Origin: CBFIHN01 sp965662575
GTDB lineage: Bacteria > Pseudomonadota > Gammaproteobacteria > Francisellales > CACEW01
Direction: 5' to 3'
Assembly: GCA_965662575.1 (NCBI GenBank)
Contig: CBFIHN010000010.1
Span: 1-43,779 of the forward strand
DNA length: 43,779 bases
In this document: positions 16,551 to 24,747 of the stretch, one piece after another
Numbering within the stretch: position 1 is the stretch's first letter
Layout: each line of letters starts with the position of its first letter
Program-made: the position numbers and the translations under genes
Notes under the pieces: model-generated
What the model was told of the DNA's origin: nothing
Seen by the model: only the letters and a program-made list of their open reading frames with translations
Databases searched by the model: none

Positions 16551-18233
16551 TTACTCGCCTTTACCTTCCATTTTTTCTTTGATCAACGCACCTAAAGTGG
16601 TTGATGTTGTCGCACTGTCACTAGAAGATCTATACGCTTCTGTCGCTTGCTTCTCTTCATTTTCATGCAGCGCACGGATAGACAAATTAACCACGCTAGT
16701 TTTACGATCAATACCAGTGATTAAGGCTTCAACTTCATCACCAACATTAATTTGATGACGAGCATCTTCAACACGCTCGCGCGCCATATCACCTGCACGC
16801 ATATAGGCTTTCACACCACCTTCTAATTCAAAATGCGCACCTTTTTCATCAACTTCTAATGCGGTTGCTTTCACAGCCTTCCGACCAGCTTGTGCTTGAG
16901 AGTATTGTGACAATGGATCATCCGCCAACTGTTTCAAACCTAATGAAATACGCTCACGCTCAACATCAACACCTAAAACAATCGCTTCTAGCTGATCACC
17001 TTTATTAAATTCACGAACCACTTGCTCACCAGGTTGCGTCCAAGATAGGTCAGATAGGTGAATTAAGCCATCAATATCTTCAGTGAGACCTAAGAAAATA
17101 CCAAAATCTGTGATTGATTTGATGACACCAGAAACACGATCACCTTCCCGATGAGCATTGGCAAACTCTTCCCACGGGTTATTGATGCACTGCTTCAGTC
17201 CCAAAGAAATACGGCGACGCTGCTCATCAACTTCAAGGATCATAACGTCAACATCTTGGCCAACACTCACAATTTTAGATGGATTGACATTACGGTTAGT
17301 CCAATCCATTTCAGAGACATGCACCAAACCTTCGACACCTTCACCCAGATCGACAAAGCAACCATAATCTGCGATGTTGCTAACTGTCCCTTTCACTTTT
17401 TTGCCCTCAGGGAAACGGACTAATAGGTCACGCCATGGGTCCATACCCAACTGCTTAAGCCCTAGAGAAACTCGTGAACGCTCACGATCAAACTTCAATA
17501 CTTTGACTGTCATTTCATCACCCACGGCAACCAACTCACTTGGATGCTTAATTCGCTTCCAAGACATATCCGTGATGTGTAACAGGCCATCGATACCACC
17601 CAAATCAACAAAGACACCATAATCCGTCAAGTTTTTAACGATCCCTTTGATTTCCTGATCTTCAGCCAAGTTTTCGAGTAAGGCTTCACGCTCAACACTG
17701 TTTTCAGCCTCGATGACTGCACGGCGAGAAACCACAATATTGTTACGCTTAGCATCAATTTTGATCAATTTAAGATCCAAATCACGATCTTCTAAGAATG
17801 CGGTATCACGCAATGGACGCACATCCACTAATGACCCTGGCAAGAATGCACGAATACCATCGAGATCCATAGTAAAGCCACCCTTGACTTTACCTGTAAT
17901 ACGACCCTGAATGGTTTCTTCTGCTTCAAAAGCAGCTTCCAGAGCTTGCCACATTTTAGCGCGCTTCGCTTTATCGCGTGATAGGCGGGTTTCACCCGTA
18001 CTATCTTCAATCGCATCAAGCGCGACTTCTACTTGATCACCAACCGCAATAGTCAATTCACCATGTTTGTCTTTAAATTGACCAACAGGAATCACTGCCT
18101 CTGATTTCAGCCCGGCATCGACAACGACAAAATCGCCGTCGATCGATAAGACTTCTGCCTCAATAATAGTCCCTGGCACAATATCCAGGTTGGTTAAACT
18201 CTGTTCAAATAATTCAGCAAAGCTTTCGCTCAT
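16551..18233 (-). CDS. rpsA: 30S ribosomal protein bS1
   Basis: The mRNA-binding protein that brings transcripts to the 30S subunit. 560 aa, about the E. coli length, composed of six consecutive S1/OB repeats. The first two are divergent ribosome-binding repeats; the later four carry typical elements such as YGVFVDLGGIDGLLHITDMSW, YGCFVDLGEGVEGLVHVSEMDW and FGIFLGLTEDIDGLIHLSDLSW-like segments. AGGA lies 9 nt upstream of the start. It follows cmk, the usual cmk-rpsA pairing, but ihfB is not downstream; tal is. Confidence 0.97.
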   Translation of the reverse strand: MSESFAELFEQSLTNLDIVPGTIIEAEVLSIDGDFVVVDAGLKSEAVIPVGQFKDKHGELTIAVGDQVEVALDAIEDSTGETRLSRDKAKRAKMWQALEAAFEAEETIQGRITGKVKGGFTMDLDGIRAFLPGSLVDVRPLRDTAFLEDRDLDLKLIKIDAKRNNIVVSRRAVIEAENSVEREALLENLAEDQEIKGIVKNLTDYGVFVDLGGIDGLLHITDMSWKRIKHPSELVAVGDEMTVKVLKFDRERSRVSLGLKQLGMDPWRDLLVRFPEGKKVKGTVSNIADYGCFVDLGEGVEGLVHVSEMDWTNRNVNPSKIVSVGQDVDVMILEVDEQRRRISLGLKQCINNPWEEFANAHREGDRVSGVIKSITDFGIFLGLTEDIDGLIHLSDLSWTQPGEQVVREFNKGDQLEAIVLGVDVERERISLGLKQLADDPLSQYSQAQAGRKAVKATALEVDEKGAHFELEGGVKAYMRAGDMARERVEDARHQINVGDEVEALITGIDRKTSVVNLSIRALHENEEKQATEAYRSSSDSATTSTTLGALIKEKMEGKGE

Positions 18234-18295
18234 AATTTTGTATCCTAGCGCTGACGCGCTGTTGTGTTTGCCGAAGCAAACGGGTTAGTTAAACA
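18234..18295 (-). promoter_or_regulatory. Hairpin-containing leader of rpsA
   Basis: The 62-bp cmk-rpsA spacer forms two small hairpins in the mRNA: GTTTGC and GCAAAC arms around a TTCG tetraloop (18266-18281), and AGCGC/GCGCT (18247-18260). The latter lies just upstream of the AGGA ribosome site. In E. coli the rpsA leader is structured and is the target of S1 autorepression; a similar role here is an inference. Confidence 0.45.
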
Positions 18296-18976
18296 TCACT
18301 TCAGCACACCTGAAGCAGCGAGCAAATCACAGACCGTCTCGAAGACTCGATCAATCGATAAATCTGACGTATCAATGACCACACTATCCTGAGCAGGAAC
18401 CAACGGCGCAATGGCCCGTGTTTGGTCACGATGATCACGCGCTTCTATCTCTGCGATCAGCTCGCGCATACTAACATCAACCCCCTGCGCAAGCAACTGC
18501 TGGCGCCGTCTTTGCGCCCGCACCGTTGCACTGGCGGTGAGGAAAATTTTCAACAATGCCTTAGGAAAAACAACCGTTCCCATATCACGACCATCGGTCA
18601 CCAAACCCGGTTCGGTGGCAAAAAGACGCTGACGCTCAAGCAACGCAGCACGCACAGGTTCCAACGCAGCTGCTTTAGATGCAAAAGTGGCACAAGTCTC
18701 TGTTCGAATTTTCTCATTAACTCGATGACCGTCCAGCAGAATATCAGCGTCCGATTGATCAGCCGAAACAGAGAACACCACATCAAGCACCGTTGCTAAC
18801 TTTGTTAAAGCGTCAACATCATCAGCGGGCACACTGCTTTGAATTGCCGATAGCGCGAGCAAACGATAAATCGCACCACTATCCAGCCACTGCCAACCCA
18901 TTTTTTTTGCCAATTTTTGTGCCAGCGTCCCTTTACCGACACCCCCTGGACCATCGATAGTTATAATTTTTTTCAT
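18296..18976 (-). CDS. cmk: Cytidylate kinase
   Basis: Phosphorylates CMP and dCMP with ATP. I take 226 aa starting MKKIITIDGPGGVGKGT, the family N-terminus; an ATG six codons upstream (18994) is also open and neither start has a clear Shine-Dalgarno. The P-loop GPGGVGKGT is at residues 9-17. The substrate-binding region (WLDSGAIYRLLA) and the R-x-x-D signature VTDGRDMGTVVFP are intact, as is the lid region RAQRRRQQL. A minus-strand TATAAT at 19012-19017 could serve as its -10 box. It is followed by rpsA. The upstream serC/aroA-type genes common in related genomes are absent. Confidence 0.95.
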   Translation of the reverse strand: MKKIITIDGPGGVGKGTLAQKLAKKMGWQWLDSGAIYRLLALSAIQSSVPADDVDALTKLATVLDVVFSVSADQSDADILLDGHRVNEKIRTETCATFASKAAALEPVRAALLERQRLFATEPGLVTDGRDMGTVVFPKALLKIFLTASATVRAQRRRQQLLAQGVDVSMRELIAEIEARDHRDQTRAIAPLVPAQDSVVIDTSDLSIDRVFETVCDLLAASGVLK

Positions 18977-19056
18977 CGTTATTGCGCATTTCAAATCACG
19001 GATAGCGGCTGATTATATCTGAATAGCACCACCCACTTCATCCTTGACCATTAAGA

Positions 19057-19324
19057 GCTCAGTGTGATAACGTCGCCCTCACTAAGAGGCGCATGTGCTA
19101 AGCAATTCAAGCTGCAATCGATAATTCGACTGCTAGGTTGCCAAAGAACCAATAACTTGAACCATAGAGCACTTGCCGAAGTAGTCATGCACTCGGCGGC
19201 ATTTCTACTGGGGCTGGTGGTGAAAGCCACTAGCACTGTCGCGTTACATCAGCGTAACGTGGAGCACTTGAGTCATGTCAAATTCTGAGCCTGCTCCAGC
19301 ATCACACATCATAGGGAGCAGCAT
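19057..19324 (+). ncRNA. Lysine riboswitch (L-box) with translational expression platform
   Basis: The leader before the lysine permease matches the lysine riboswitch as I know it from E. coli and B. subtilis lysC. It has AAGAGGCGC at 19084-19092; GCCGAAG at 19175-19181 with its partner TCGGC at 19193-19197; a 7-bp hairpin CTGGTGG/CCACTAG at 19214-19233; CTGTC followed by a CGTTAC/GTAACG stem at 19242-19259; and GGAGCACTT at 19261-19269, identical to the E. coli 3' core. GCTCAG (19057-19062) can pair with CTGAGC (19285-19290), extending the closing helix. The expression platform is clear: CTGCTCC (19291-19297) can pair either with GGAGCA in the core or with GGAGCAG (19315-19321), which contains the lysP ribosome site. 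This predicts translational shut-off when lysine is bound. Confidence 0.87.
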
Positions 19325-20740
19325 ATGCCTGAACTTCGACGACAACTATCAACCCGGCACCTATCCATGATTGCCCTAGGTGGCTCTTTAGGTACAGGCA
19401 TCTTTTTAGCCAGCGGCTCTGCCTTGCATTATGCTGGTCCAGCTGGCGCAGTCTTAGCTTATTTAATCATGGGCGCCATCGTCTATTTACTGATGAGTGG
19501 CTTAGGTGAAATGTCCGCCTACCGCCCAATTGCCGGTAGCTTTTGTCAATATGCCAGTGATTATGTCGGCAAATCCTTTGGCTTTGCCATGGGCTATAAC
19601 TATTGGTTTAACTGGGCAATTACCATTGCCATCGAGCTCGTTGCTGCCGCAGTGATTATGCAATATTGGTTTCCCAATGTCTCACCGGTTTACTGGTGTG
19701 CTTTATTTTTCATGGCTATATTTATTTTAAACATCTTACCCGTTCGTCACTATGGTGAGAGCCAATATTGGTTATCACTCATGAAAGTGCTGGCAATTGT
19801 TGCCTTTATCCTGATCTGTGGTGCTATCGTCTTTGTTGTGCATGGCGCCAAAGAAACTGCGATCAATAATTGGTCACCCAGTCACGGCGCCTTCCATGGT
19901 GGATTCTCTGGTTTATTTGAAGTCTTCCTGTTATCAGGCTTCGCATTTCAAGGGACTGAATTGATTGGCGTTACTGCTGGTGAAGCTGATCAACCACAAA
20001 AAAGCATCCCGAAAGCCATTCGCCAAGTGTTCTGGCGTATTTTAATTTTTTATGTCTTAACGATGTTTATGATCAGTCTACTGATTCCCTACACAGACCC
20101 AAACCTGCTTAACCCAAACCATAATGTTGCCATGAGCCCGTTCACTTTAGTGCTCTCACAAATCGGTTTACATCATATAGCGGGCATCATGAATGTTGTT
20201 ATTTTAGTTGCCCTACTCTCAGCCTGTAACTCTGATATGTATTCTGCCACACGCATTTTATGGCATTTATCGACCCAAGGCTCTGCGCCCCAACTGTTCA
20301 AACGCATCAATGCGATGGGCATTCCTATTTTTGCGCTCATCTTTACCGCAGCATTCGGCCTATTGGCCTTACTGACTAATTATTTTGGCAGTAACCAGCT
20401 ATTTTTGTGGCTAGTCAATATTTCCAGTCTTTGTGGCTTTGTGGCCTGGGTTGCTATTGCTGTCAGTCACTACCGATTCCGTCAAGTTTTTCTTGCCCAA
20501 GGTGGCAAACTATCTGACCTGCCTTATCGTTCATGGTCTTACCCTTGGGGACCCCTATTGGCACTGGCCGTCTGCTTGATTATCATCGTTGGTCAAGGGT
20601 ATTTATTACTGGCTAACAATGCCTTAGGCGCCAAATCTTTATTAGCCACGTATATTGATATTCCCTTAGTATTGATTCTATGGTTTGGCCATAGACTTTA
20701 TCGCCGCTATCGTCAAAACAAGGAGGGCAAAAGCGCATGA
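19325..20740 (+). CDS. lysP: Lysine-specific amino-acid permease (LysP-like, APC/AAT family)
   Basis: Inner-membrane proton-coupled amino-acid importer. 471 aa with about 12 hydrophobic segments. The N-terminus LRRQLSTRHLSMIALGGSLGTGIF carries the APC unwound-helix G-S-x-G-T-G motif. Long stretches are close to E. coli LysP: FQGTELIGVTAGEADQP, IRQVFWRILIFYV, LLIPYTDPNLL and WLGIAISHYRFR-like WVAIAVSHYRFR. The lysine riboswitch immediately upstream supports lysine as substrate. The GGGAG ribosome site 6 nt from ATG is part of the riboswitch platform. The stop codon overlaps the next gene's start (ATGA), so a HEPN/MNT pair is translationally coupled to it. Confidence 0.9.
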   Translation: MPELRRQLSTRHLSMIALGGSLGTGIFLASGSALHYAGPAGAVLAYLIMGAIVYLLMSGLGEMSAYRPIAGSFCQYASDYVGKSFGFAMGYNYWFNWAITIAIELVAAAVIMQYWFPNVSPVYWCALFFMAIFILNILPVRHYGESQYWLSLMKVLAIVAFILICGAIVFVVHGAKETAINNWSPSHGAFHGGFSGLFEVFLLSGFAFQGTELIGVTAGEADQPQKSIPKAIRQVFWRILIFYVLTMFMISLLIPYTDPNLLNPNHNVAMSPFTLVLSQIGLHHIAGIMNVVILVALLSACNSDMYSATRILWHLSTQGSAPQLFKRINAMGIPIFALIFTAAFGLLALLTNYFGSNQLFLWLVNISSLCGFVAWVAIAVSHYRFRQVFLAQGGKLSDLPYRSWSYPWGPLLALAVCLIIIVGQGYLLLANNALGAKSLLATYIDIPLVLILWFGHRLYRRYRQNKEGKSA

Positions 20741-21153
20741 GCACAGACTGTCGCTGGCAGCAGCGCTTTCAAAACTATTCACTTGCTTTAGAACAGCTCA
20801 ATGCTGCCGTGTTACTCAGCGAACAAAGGGCACTCAGCGACCTGGAGCAACAAGGTTTAATCCAGTCTTTTGAATATACCCATGAGCTGGCGTGGAACAC
20901 GATGAAAGACTATTTACATCACCAAGGAAACTTTGATATTAAAGGCTCACGTGATGCAACCCGATCTGCATTTCAAATCGATCTCATCTCTGATGGTGAC
21001 GCCTGGATGCAAATGATTCCTGCACGCAATATGACCTCGCATGCCTACGACAAAACCATATCAGATCAAATAGTACACAGGATTTGTCAAGATTATTTAC
21101 CACTGTTTATTGAGTTTAAACAAACCATGAGCACATTAATTGAATATGATTGA
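20737..21153 (+). CDS. HEPN-domain toxin of a HEPN/MNT toxin-antitoxin pair (HI0074 family)
   Basis: A 138-aa all-helical protein of the nucleotidyltransferase substrate-binding (HI0074-like) family. Motifs include FEYTHELAWNTMKDYL, SRDATRSAFQ, and the HEPN RNase signature R-x4-H-x-Y at Arg97, His102 and Tyr104 (RNMTSHAY). In characterised HEPN/MNT systems such proteins cleave RNA and are silenced by AMPylation of the signature tyrosine by the partner. The ribosome site AGGAGG (20721-20726) lies inside the end of lysP, and the start overlaps the lysP stop. The toxin role is known from the family, not shown for this pair. Confidence 0.88.
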   Translation: MSTDCRWQQRFQNYSLALEQLNAAVLLSEQRALSDLEQQGLIQSFEYTHELAWNTMKDYLHHQGNFDIKGSRDATRSAFQIDLISDGDAWMQMIPARNMTSHAYDKTISDQIVHRICQDYLPLFIEFKQTMSTLIEYD

Positions 21154-21445
21154 TACCGGATTAAATCAACAAACGCTTGATCACCCCAAACAAATACTAC
21201 TCGCACAACCGAAAGTTGCCGAGGTGATTCTCTTTGGTTCTCGAGCACAGGGCAATTATCGAGCGGGTTCTGATATTGATTTAGCGCTAAAAAGCACGGA
21301 CATCATTAATTTTTCTGAGCTAGCTCACATGCAAAACCAACTTGATAGTTTAATGCTGCCCTACAAAATTGATTTAGTTATTTATAACAACATTCAAAAT
21401 CAAGCCTTGATCCAACATATTGATCGCGTCGGTATTGCAATCTAA
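21146..21445 (+). CDS. MNT-type minimal nucleotidyltransferase antitoxin (HI0073/MntA family)
   Basis: A 99-aa nucleotidyltransferase of the Pol-beta superfamily. It has the G-S-x10-D-x-D signature (Gly31, Ser32, Asp43, Asp45; FGSRAQGNYRAGSDIDLAL) and a third acidic residue, Asp76 (KIDLVIY), so the active site looks intact. In the known family it AMPylates and neutralises the HEPN toxin. I start at the ATG overlapping the toxin gene by 8 bp; an upstream in-frame TTG at 21140 is possible. It is the last gene of the lysP unit and converges on lepA with only 10 bp between stops. Confidence 0.88.
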   Translation: MIDTGLNQQTLDHPKQILLAQPKVAEVILFGSRAQGNYRAGSDIDLALKSTDIINFSELAHMQNQLDSLMLPYKIDLVIYNNIQNQALIQHIDRVGIAI

Positions 21446-21455
21446 TTGACAGCCA

Positions 21456-23252
21456 CTATTTATCAACCTTAAGCACTGCCAAAAATGCGGATTGTGGCAC
21501 CTCAACATTGCCAATTTGCTTCATCCGTTTTTTGCCGGCTTTTTGCTTTTGCAACAGCTTTTTCTTGCGACTAACATCCCCACCATAACATTTGGCCGTC
21601 ACATTTTTACGCAAGGCTTTAACCGTGGTTCTAGCAATAATATGTGCGCCAATTGCCGCTTGAATCGCGACATCGAACATCTGGCGTGGGATCAAATCTT
21701 TTAAACGCTCTGCCAATGCACGACCACGATATTCCGCCTGGTCTTTGTGCACAATAATCGCCAACGCATCAACTTTATCGCCATTGATTAAAATATCTAA
21801 ACGCACCATCGGCGCAGCTTCATAGTGATGAAAATGATAATCCAACGACGCATAACCACGGCTGGTGGATTTCAAGCGATCAAAGAAATCCAAAATCACT
21901 TCACTCATTGGCAAATCATAATGTAATGAAACTTGCTTACCGACATACTGCATATCCTTTTGAATACCACGCTTTTCAACACACAAGGTAATCACATTGC
22001 CAACATACTCCTGTGGCACCAAAATATCGGCGCGCACAATTGGCTCACGGATTTCTTGCACTTTAGTCGGGTCAGTTAACTTCGCTGGACTATCAATATA
22101 AGAGACATCATGATCTTTGCCGATCAACTCATAAACAACGGTAGGTGATGAGGTAATTAAATCCAGGTTATACTCACGCTCTAGGCGCTCTTGAATAATT
22201 TCCATATGCAGCAAACCAAGAAAACCACAACGGAAACCAACACCCAGCGCTTCTGAGCTCTCTGGCTCAAAGAATAATGACGCATCATTTAAGCTTAGTT
22301 TAGCCAACGCATCGCGGAAGTTTTCATAATCATCGGTGCTGATGGGAAACATCCCAGCATAAACTTGTGGCTGCACCTTCTTGAAGCCCGGCAACGGTTC
22401 AGCAGCTTTGGCTTTAACTAACGTTAAGGTGTCACCAACTGGAGCACCATAAATATCTTTAATACTTGCAACGATAAAGCCAACCTCTCCACAGCTTAAC
22501 CCTTCGCTATCAACACGTTTGGGGGTGAACACACCAATACGATCGACCTGGTGCACTTGCTTAGTTGACATGACTTCAATTTTATCGCCTTTCTTTAGCG
22601 AGCCATTTTTAATGCGCACTAGTGAGACAACCCCGAGATAACTGTCAAACCAAGAATCAATAATTAACGCTTGCAATGGCGCCTCAGGATCACCTGTCGG
22701 CGCTGGCACTTTGCGCACCAAATCCTCTAGCACATCGACAATGCCTAAACCACTTTTCGCACTAGCTTGCACGGCGTCTGTCGCCTCAATGCCAATAATT
22801 TCTTCAATTTCTTGTGCAACACGCTCAGGCTCTGCTTGTGGCAAATCAACTTTATTCAGCACCGGCACCACTTCAAGCCCTTGCTCAATGGCGGTATAAC
22901 AATTGGCAACGGTTTGTGCTTCAACCCCTTGCGCCGCATCAACAACCAACAAGGCACCTTCGCAAGCAGCCAATGAACGTGACACCTCATAGGAAAAATC
23001 AACATGCCCTGGCGTATCAATAAAATTCAGTTGGTAGGTTTCACCATCTTGCGCTGTATAATGAAGCGTCACACTTTGCGCCTTGATCGTAATACCACGC
23101 TCACGCTCAATATCCATTGAATCCAATACTTGCGCGGCCATTTCACGCTCAGACAATCCCTCACACTGCTGAATAAATCGATCGGATAAAGTCGATTTAC
23201 CATGATCGATATGAGCAATAATAGAAAAATTACGGATGTGCGATTGCTGCAT
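21456..23252 (-). CDS. lepA: Elongation factor 4 (LepA), back-translocating GTPase
   Basis: Translational GTPase that acts on stalled or initiating ribosomes. 598 aa, the normal length. The N-terminus IRNFSIIAHIDHGKSTLSDR carries the G1 motif AHIDHGKST; switch II DTPGHVDF and NKVDLP follow. Domains II and III are EF-G-like, and the specific C-terminal domain ends in a lysine-rich segment (GGDVSRKKKLLQKQKAGKKRMK). The ATG directly follows the T tract of a hairpin, with no Shine-Dalgarno in between, so initiation must rely on unusual features. The lepB gene that usually follows is missing; the HEPN/MNT pair ends there. Confidence 0.98.
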   Translation of the reverse strand: MQQSHIRNFSIIAHIDHGKSTLSDRFIQQCEGLSEREMAAQVLDSMDIERERGITIKAQSVTLHYTAQDGETYQLNFIDTPGHVDFSYEVSRSLAACEGALLVVDAAQGVEAQTVANCYTAIEQGLEVVPVLNKVDLPQAEPERVAQEIEEIIGIEATDAVQASAKSGLGIVDVLEDLVRKVPAPTGDPEAPLQALIIDSWFDSYLGVVSLVRIKNGSLKKGDKIEVMSTKQVHQVDRIGVFTPKRVDSEGLSCGEVGFIVASIKDIYGAPVGDTLTLVKAKAAEPLPGFKKVQPQVYAGMFPISTDDYENFRDALAKLSLNDASLFFEPESSEALGVGFRCGFLGLLHMEIIQERLEREYNLDLITSSPTVVYELIGKDHDVSYIDSPAKLTDPTKVQEIREPIVRADILVPQEYVGNVITLCVEKRGIQKDMQYVGKQVSLHYDLPMSEVILDFFDRLKSTSRGYASLDYHFHHYEAAPMVRLDILINGDKVDALAIIVHKDQAEYRGRALAERLKDLIPRQMFDVAIQAAIGAHIIARTTVKALRKNVTAKCYGGDVSRKKKLLQKQKAGKKRMKQIGNVEVPQSAFLAVLKVDK

Positions 23253-23285
23253 AAAAAAATAGCCGACGTGAATGGCCGGCTATTG
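23253..23285 (-). terminator. Rho-independent terminator abutting the lepA start codon
   Basis: On the minus strand an 8-bp stem AATAGCCG/CGGCTATT (23258-23265 with 23277-23284) encloses an 11-base loop and is followed by T residues running straight into the ATG of lepA. It lies about 23 bp past the lipoprotein gene's stop and would terminate that transcript. It also occupies the whole lepA leader. Confidence 0.8.
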
Positions 23286-23307
23286 TAATCGAATTTACGA
23301 GCTCGAG

Positions 23308-24708
23308 CTAGCTGGTTGGCGGAGCCGGTGGTGGCGCATAAAGCGACATCCCATTAGGCGAACGCAAACCAGACAAACCGCTAACGGTAGCACAGCTAGA
23401 TAAAGCCCCCGTTGTTGTATTGACTGAACACTGCGTTAAGCTATTATCACCCGCATTAGAAACAAGCGCGAACTTATCTCCAGGATTAGCTGGACTATCA
23501 ACAATCACAACCTTCTGTGGTTGACTAAAGCTTGATCCTACAGCAGAGCAACTGCTCGGAAAATCAGTGGTTGCATTCGAACAGTAATCAACACCATTGG
23601 CATACGCCAAATACAAGGACAACGATGAGCCAGCAAGAAATGGGACGGCATCTACAGGATTTGGCAAAGAGCTAGAACTCCCTCCACCACAACTAGAGCC
23701 CGTTCCAGTATAACTGCAAACAGTAATCCCAGAGGCACCGATTGATGCCGCATAACTGGTGCCAAAACCAGGCAGTACATTCACCGCGTTGGCACTGGCT
23801 TGCTGCACTGGAAAACTTGATATTGATGGTGCAGTGCAAGCAGTTAACGTTTTATTGGTCGGATTAATTGAACACTCTGTAATTGAGTTTCCAGTTAACC
23901 CTTTATTCGCAATATATAATTTTGTCGCATTACCATCCCAAGAAAGACTGGATGGCTGATTGAAGCCACCTGTGTTTGCAACACAACCTGATAGCGCCCC
24001 GGTTGTCTTATTGATACTACACACACTAACGGTATCACTACCCTTATTCGCCACCAAGAGGAGCTTACCCGCATCATCAACAGCAACGCCAGTGGGCTCA
24101 TCAAAGCTGCTGGTCATCGCATTGGTGCTCACTGTCGCAGGCTTACAACCGGCCAAGGCGTAAGGTGTACTAGTTGTTGAGAAAACACGGCAAACCGTCA
24201 CACTGCTAGATTCTGTATCCGCTACGTAAAAGAAATTCTTCACCGCTGCTGAGGAAAAGACATAGGCAGGGGCTTGTCTGCTACCTTCAGGGATAACCGG
24301 TTTGCCATCTTGAGTGACGGCTAAATCCAGCTGATGATCACAGGTTGCTGCGCCTGCCGGTGCACTCACCGTAAATGACGCACTACCTCCACCATTTGGA
24401 ATGGTTTTACTGGCAGGAGAAATGGTCAATTTATTGGCACAACTTGACCCATCAATTAAACTCACCGTGTAATCACTGGTTTGCGCAACAGCCAGAGCAG
24501 AGGTGCTTAAAGTCACTGTTGCATTTTCTGTCTTACCCTGACTAGGAAGCAGGGCAAACGCATTATCACTCAACACAACTGAACTGGTCAGTGTTGATGG
24601 TGGGGGTGTTGGGCCAGATCCACCACCACCGCCACTACAAGCGGTTAATAACAAAGCTGAAGCACTAAGGCCGGCAGCGATTGATAAGGATTTATAAGTT
24701 AACGTCAT
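23308..24708 (-). CDS. Lipoprotein with YVTN-like beta-propeller repeats
   Basis: A 466-aa predicted lipoprotein. The signal peptide ends in the lipobox LLTAC with lipidation Cys24, followed by a Gly-rich and Pro-rich linker (SGGGGGSG, PTPPPS). Residues about 40-150 look like a small beta-sandwich domain. From about 160 on there are repeated blades of the type YVADTESSSVTVC or VANKGSDTVSVCSINKTTGALSGC, each with a pair of cysteines about 15 residues apart. This is the beta-propeller (40-residue YVTN) fold seen in envelope proteins. Ligand and function are unknown; catalytic lactonase activity is not implied. GAGGAG lies 6 nt upstream. It starts 39 bp after acnA and is probably co-transcribed with it. 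Confidence 0.85.
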   Translation of the reverse strand: MTLTYKSLSIAAGLSASALLLTACSGGGGGSGPTPPPSTLTSSVVLSDNAFALLPSQGKTENATVTLSTSALAVAQTSDYTVSLIDGSSCANKLTISPASKTIPNGGGSASFTVSAPAGAATCDHQLDLAVTQDGKPVIPEGSRQAPAYVFSSAAVKNFFYVADTESSSVTVCRVFSTTSTPYALAGCKPATVSTNAMTSSFDEPTGVAVDDAGKLLLVANKGSDTVSVCSINKTTGALSGCVANTGGFNQPSSLSWDGNATKLYIANKGLTGNSITECSINPTNKTLTACTAPSISSFPVQQASANAVNVLPGFGTSYAASIGASGITVCSYTGTGSSCGGGSSSSLPNPVDAVPFLAGSSLSLYLAYANGVDYCSNATTDFPSSCSAVGSSFSQPQKVVIVDSPANPGDKFALVSNAGDNSLTQCSVNTTTGALSSCATVSGLSGLRSPNGMSLYAPPPAPPTS

Positions 24709-24747
24709 CGAAACTCCTCAAGTCTAGGTAGCACAAACACCACCAAG

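Noticed and set aside
19051..19288. Open frames of 61-74 codons on both strands in the cmk-lysP gap
   Set aside because: They lie over the lysine riboswitch, have no family similarity and no good ribosome sites; the conserved sequence is explained by RNA structure.
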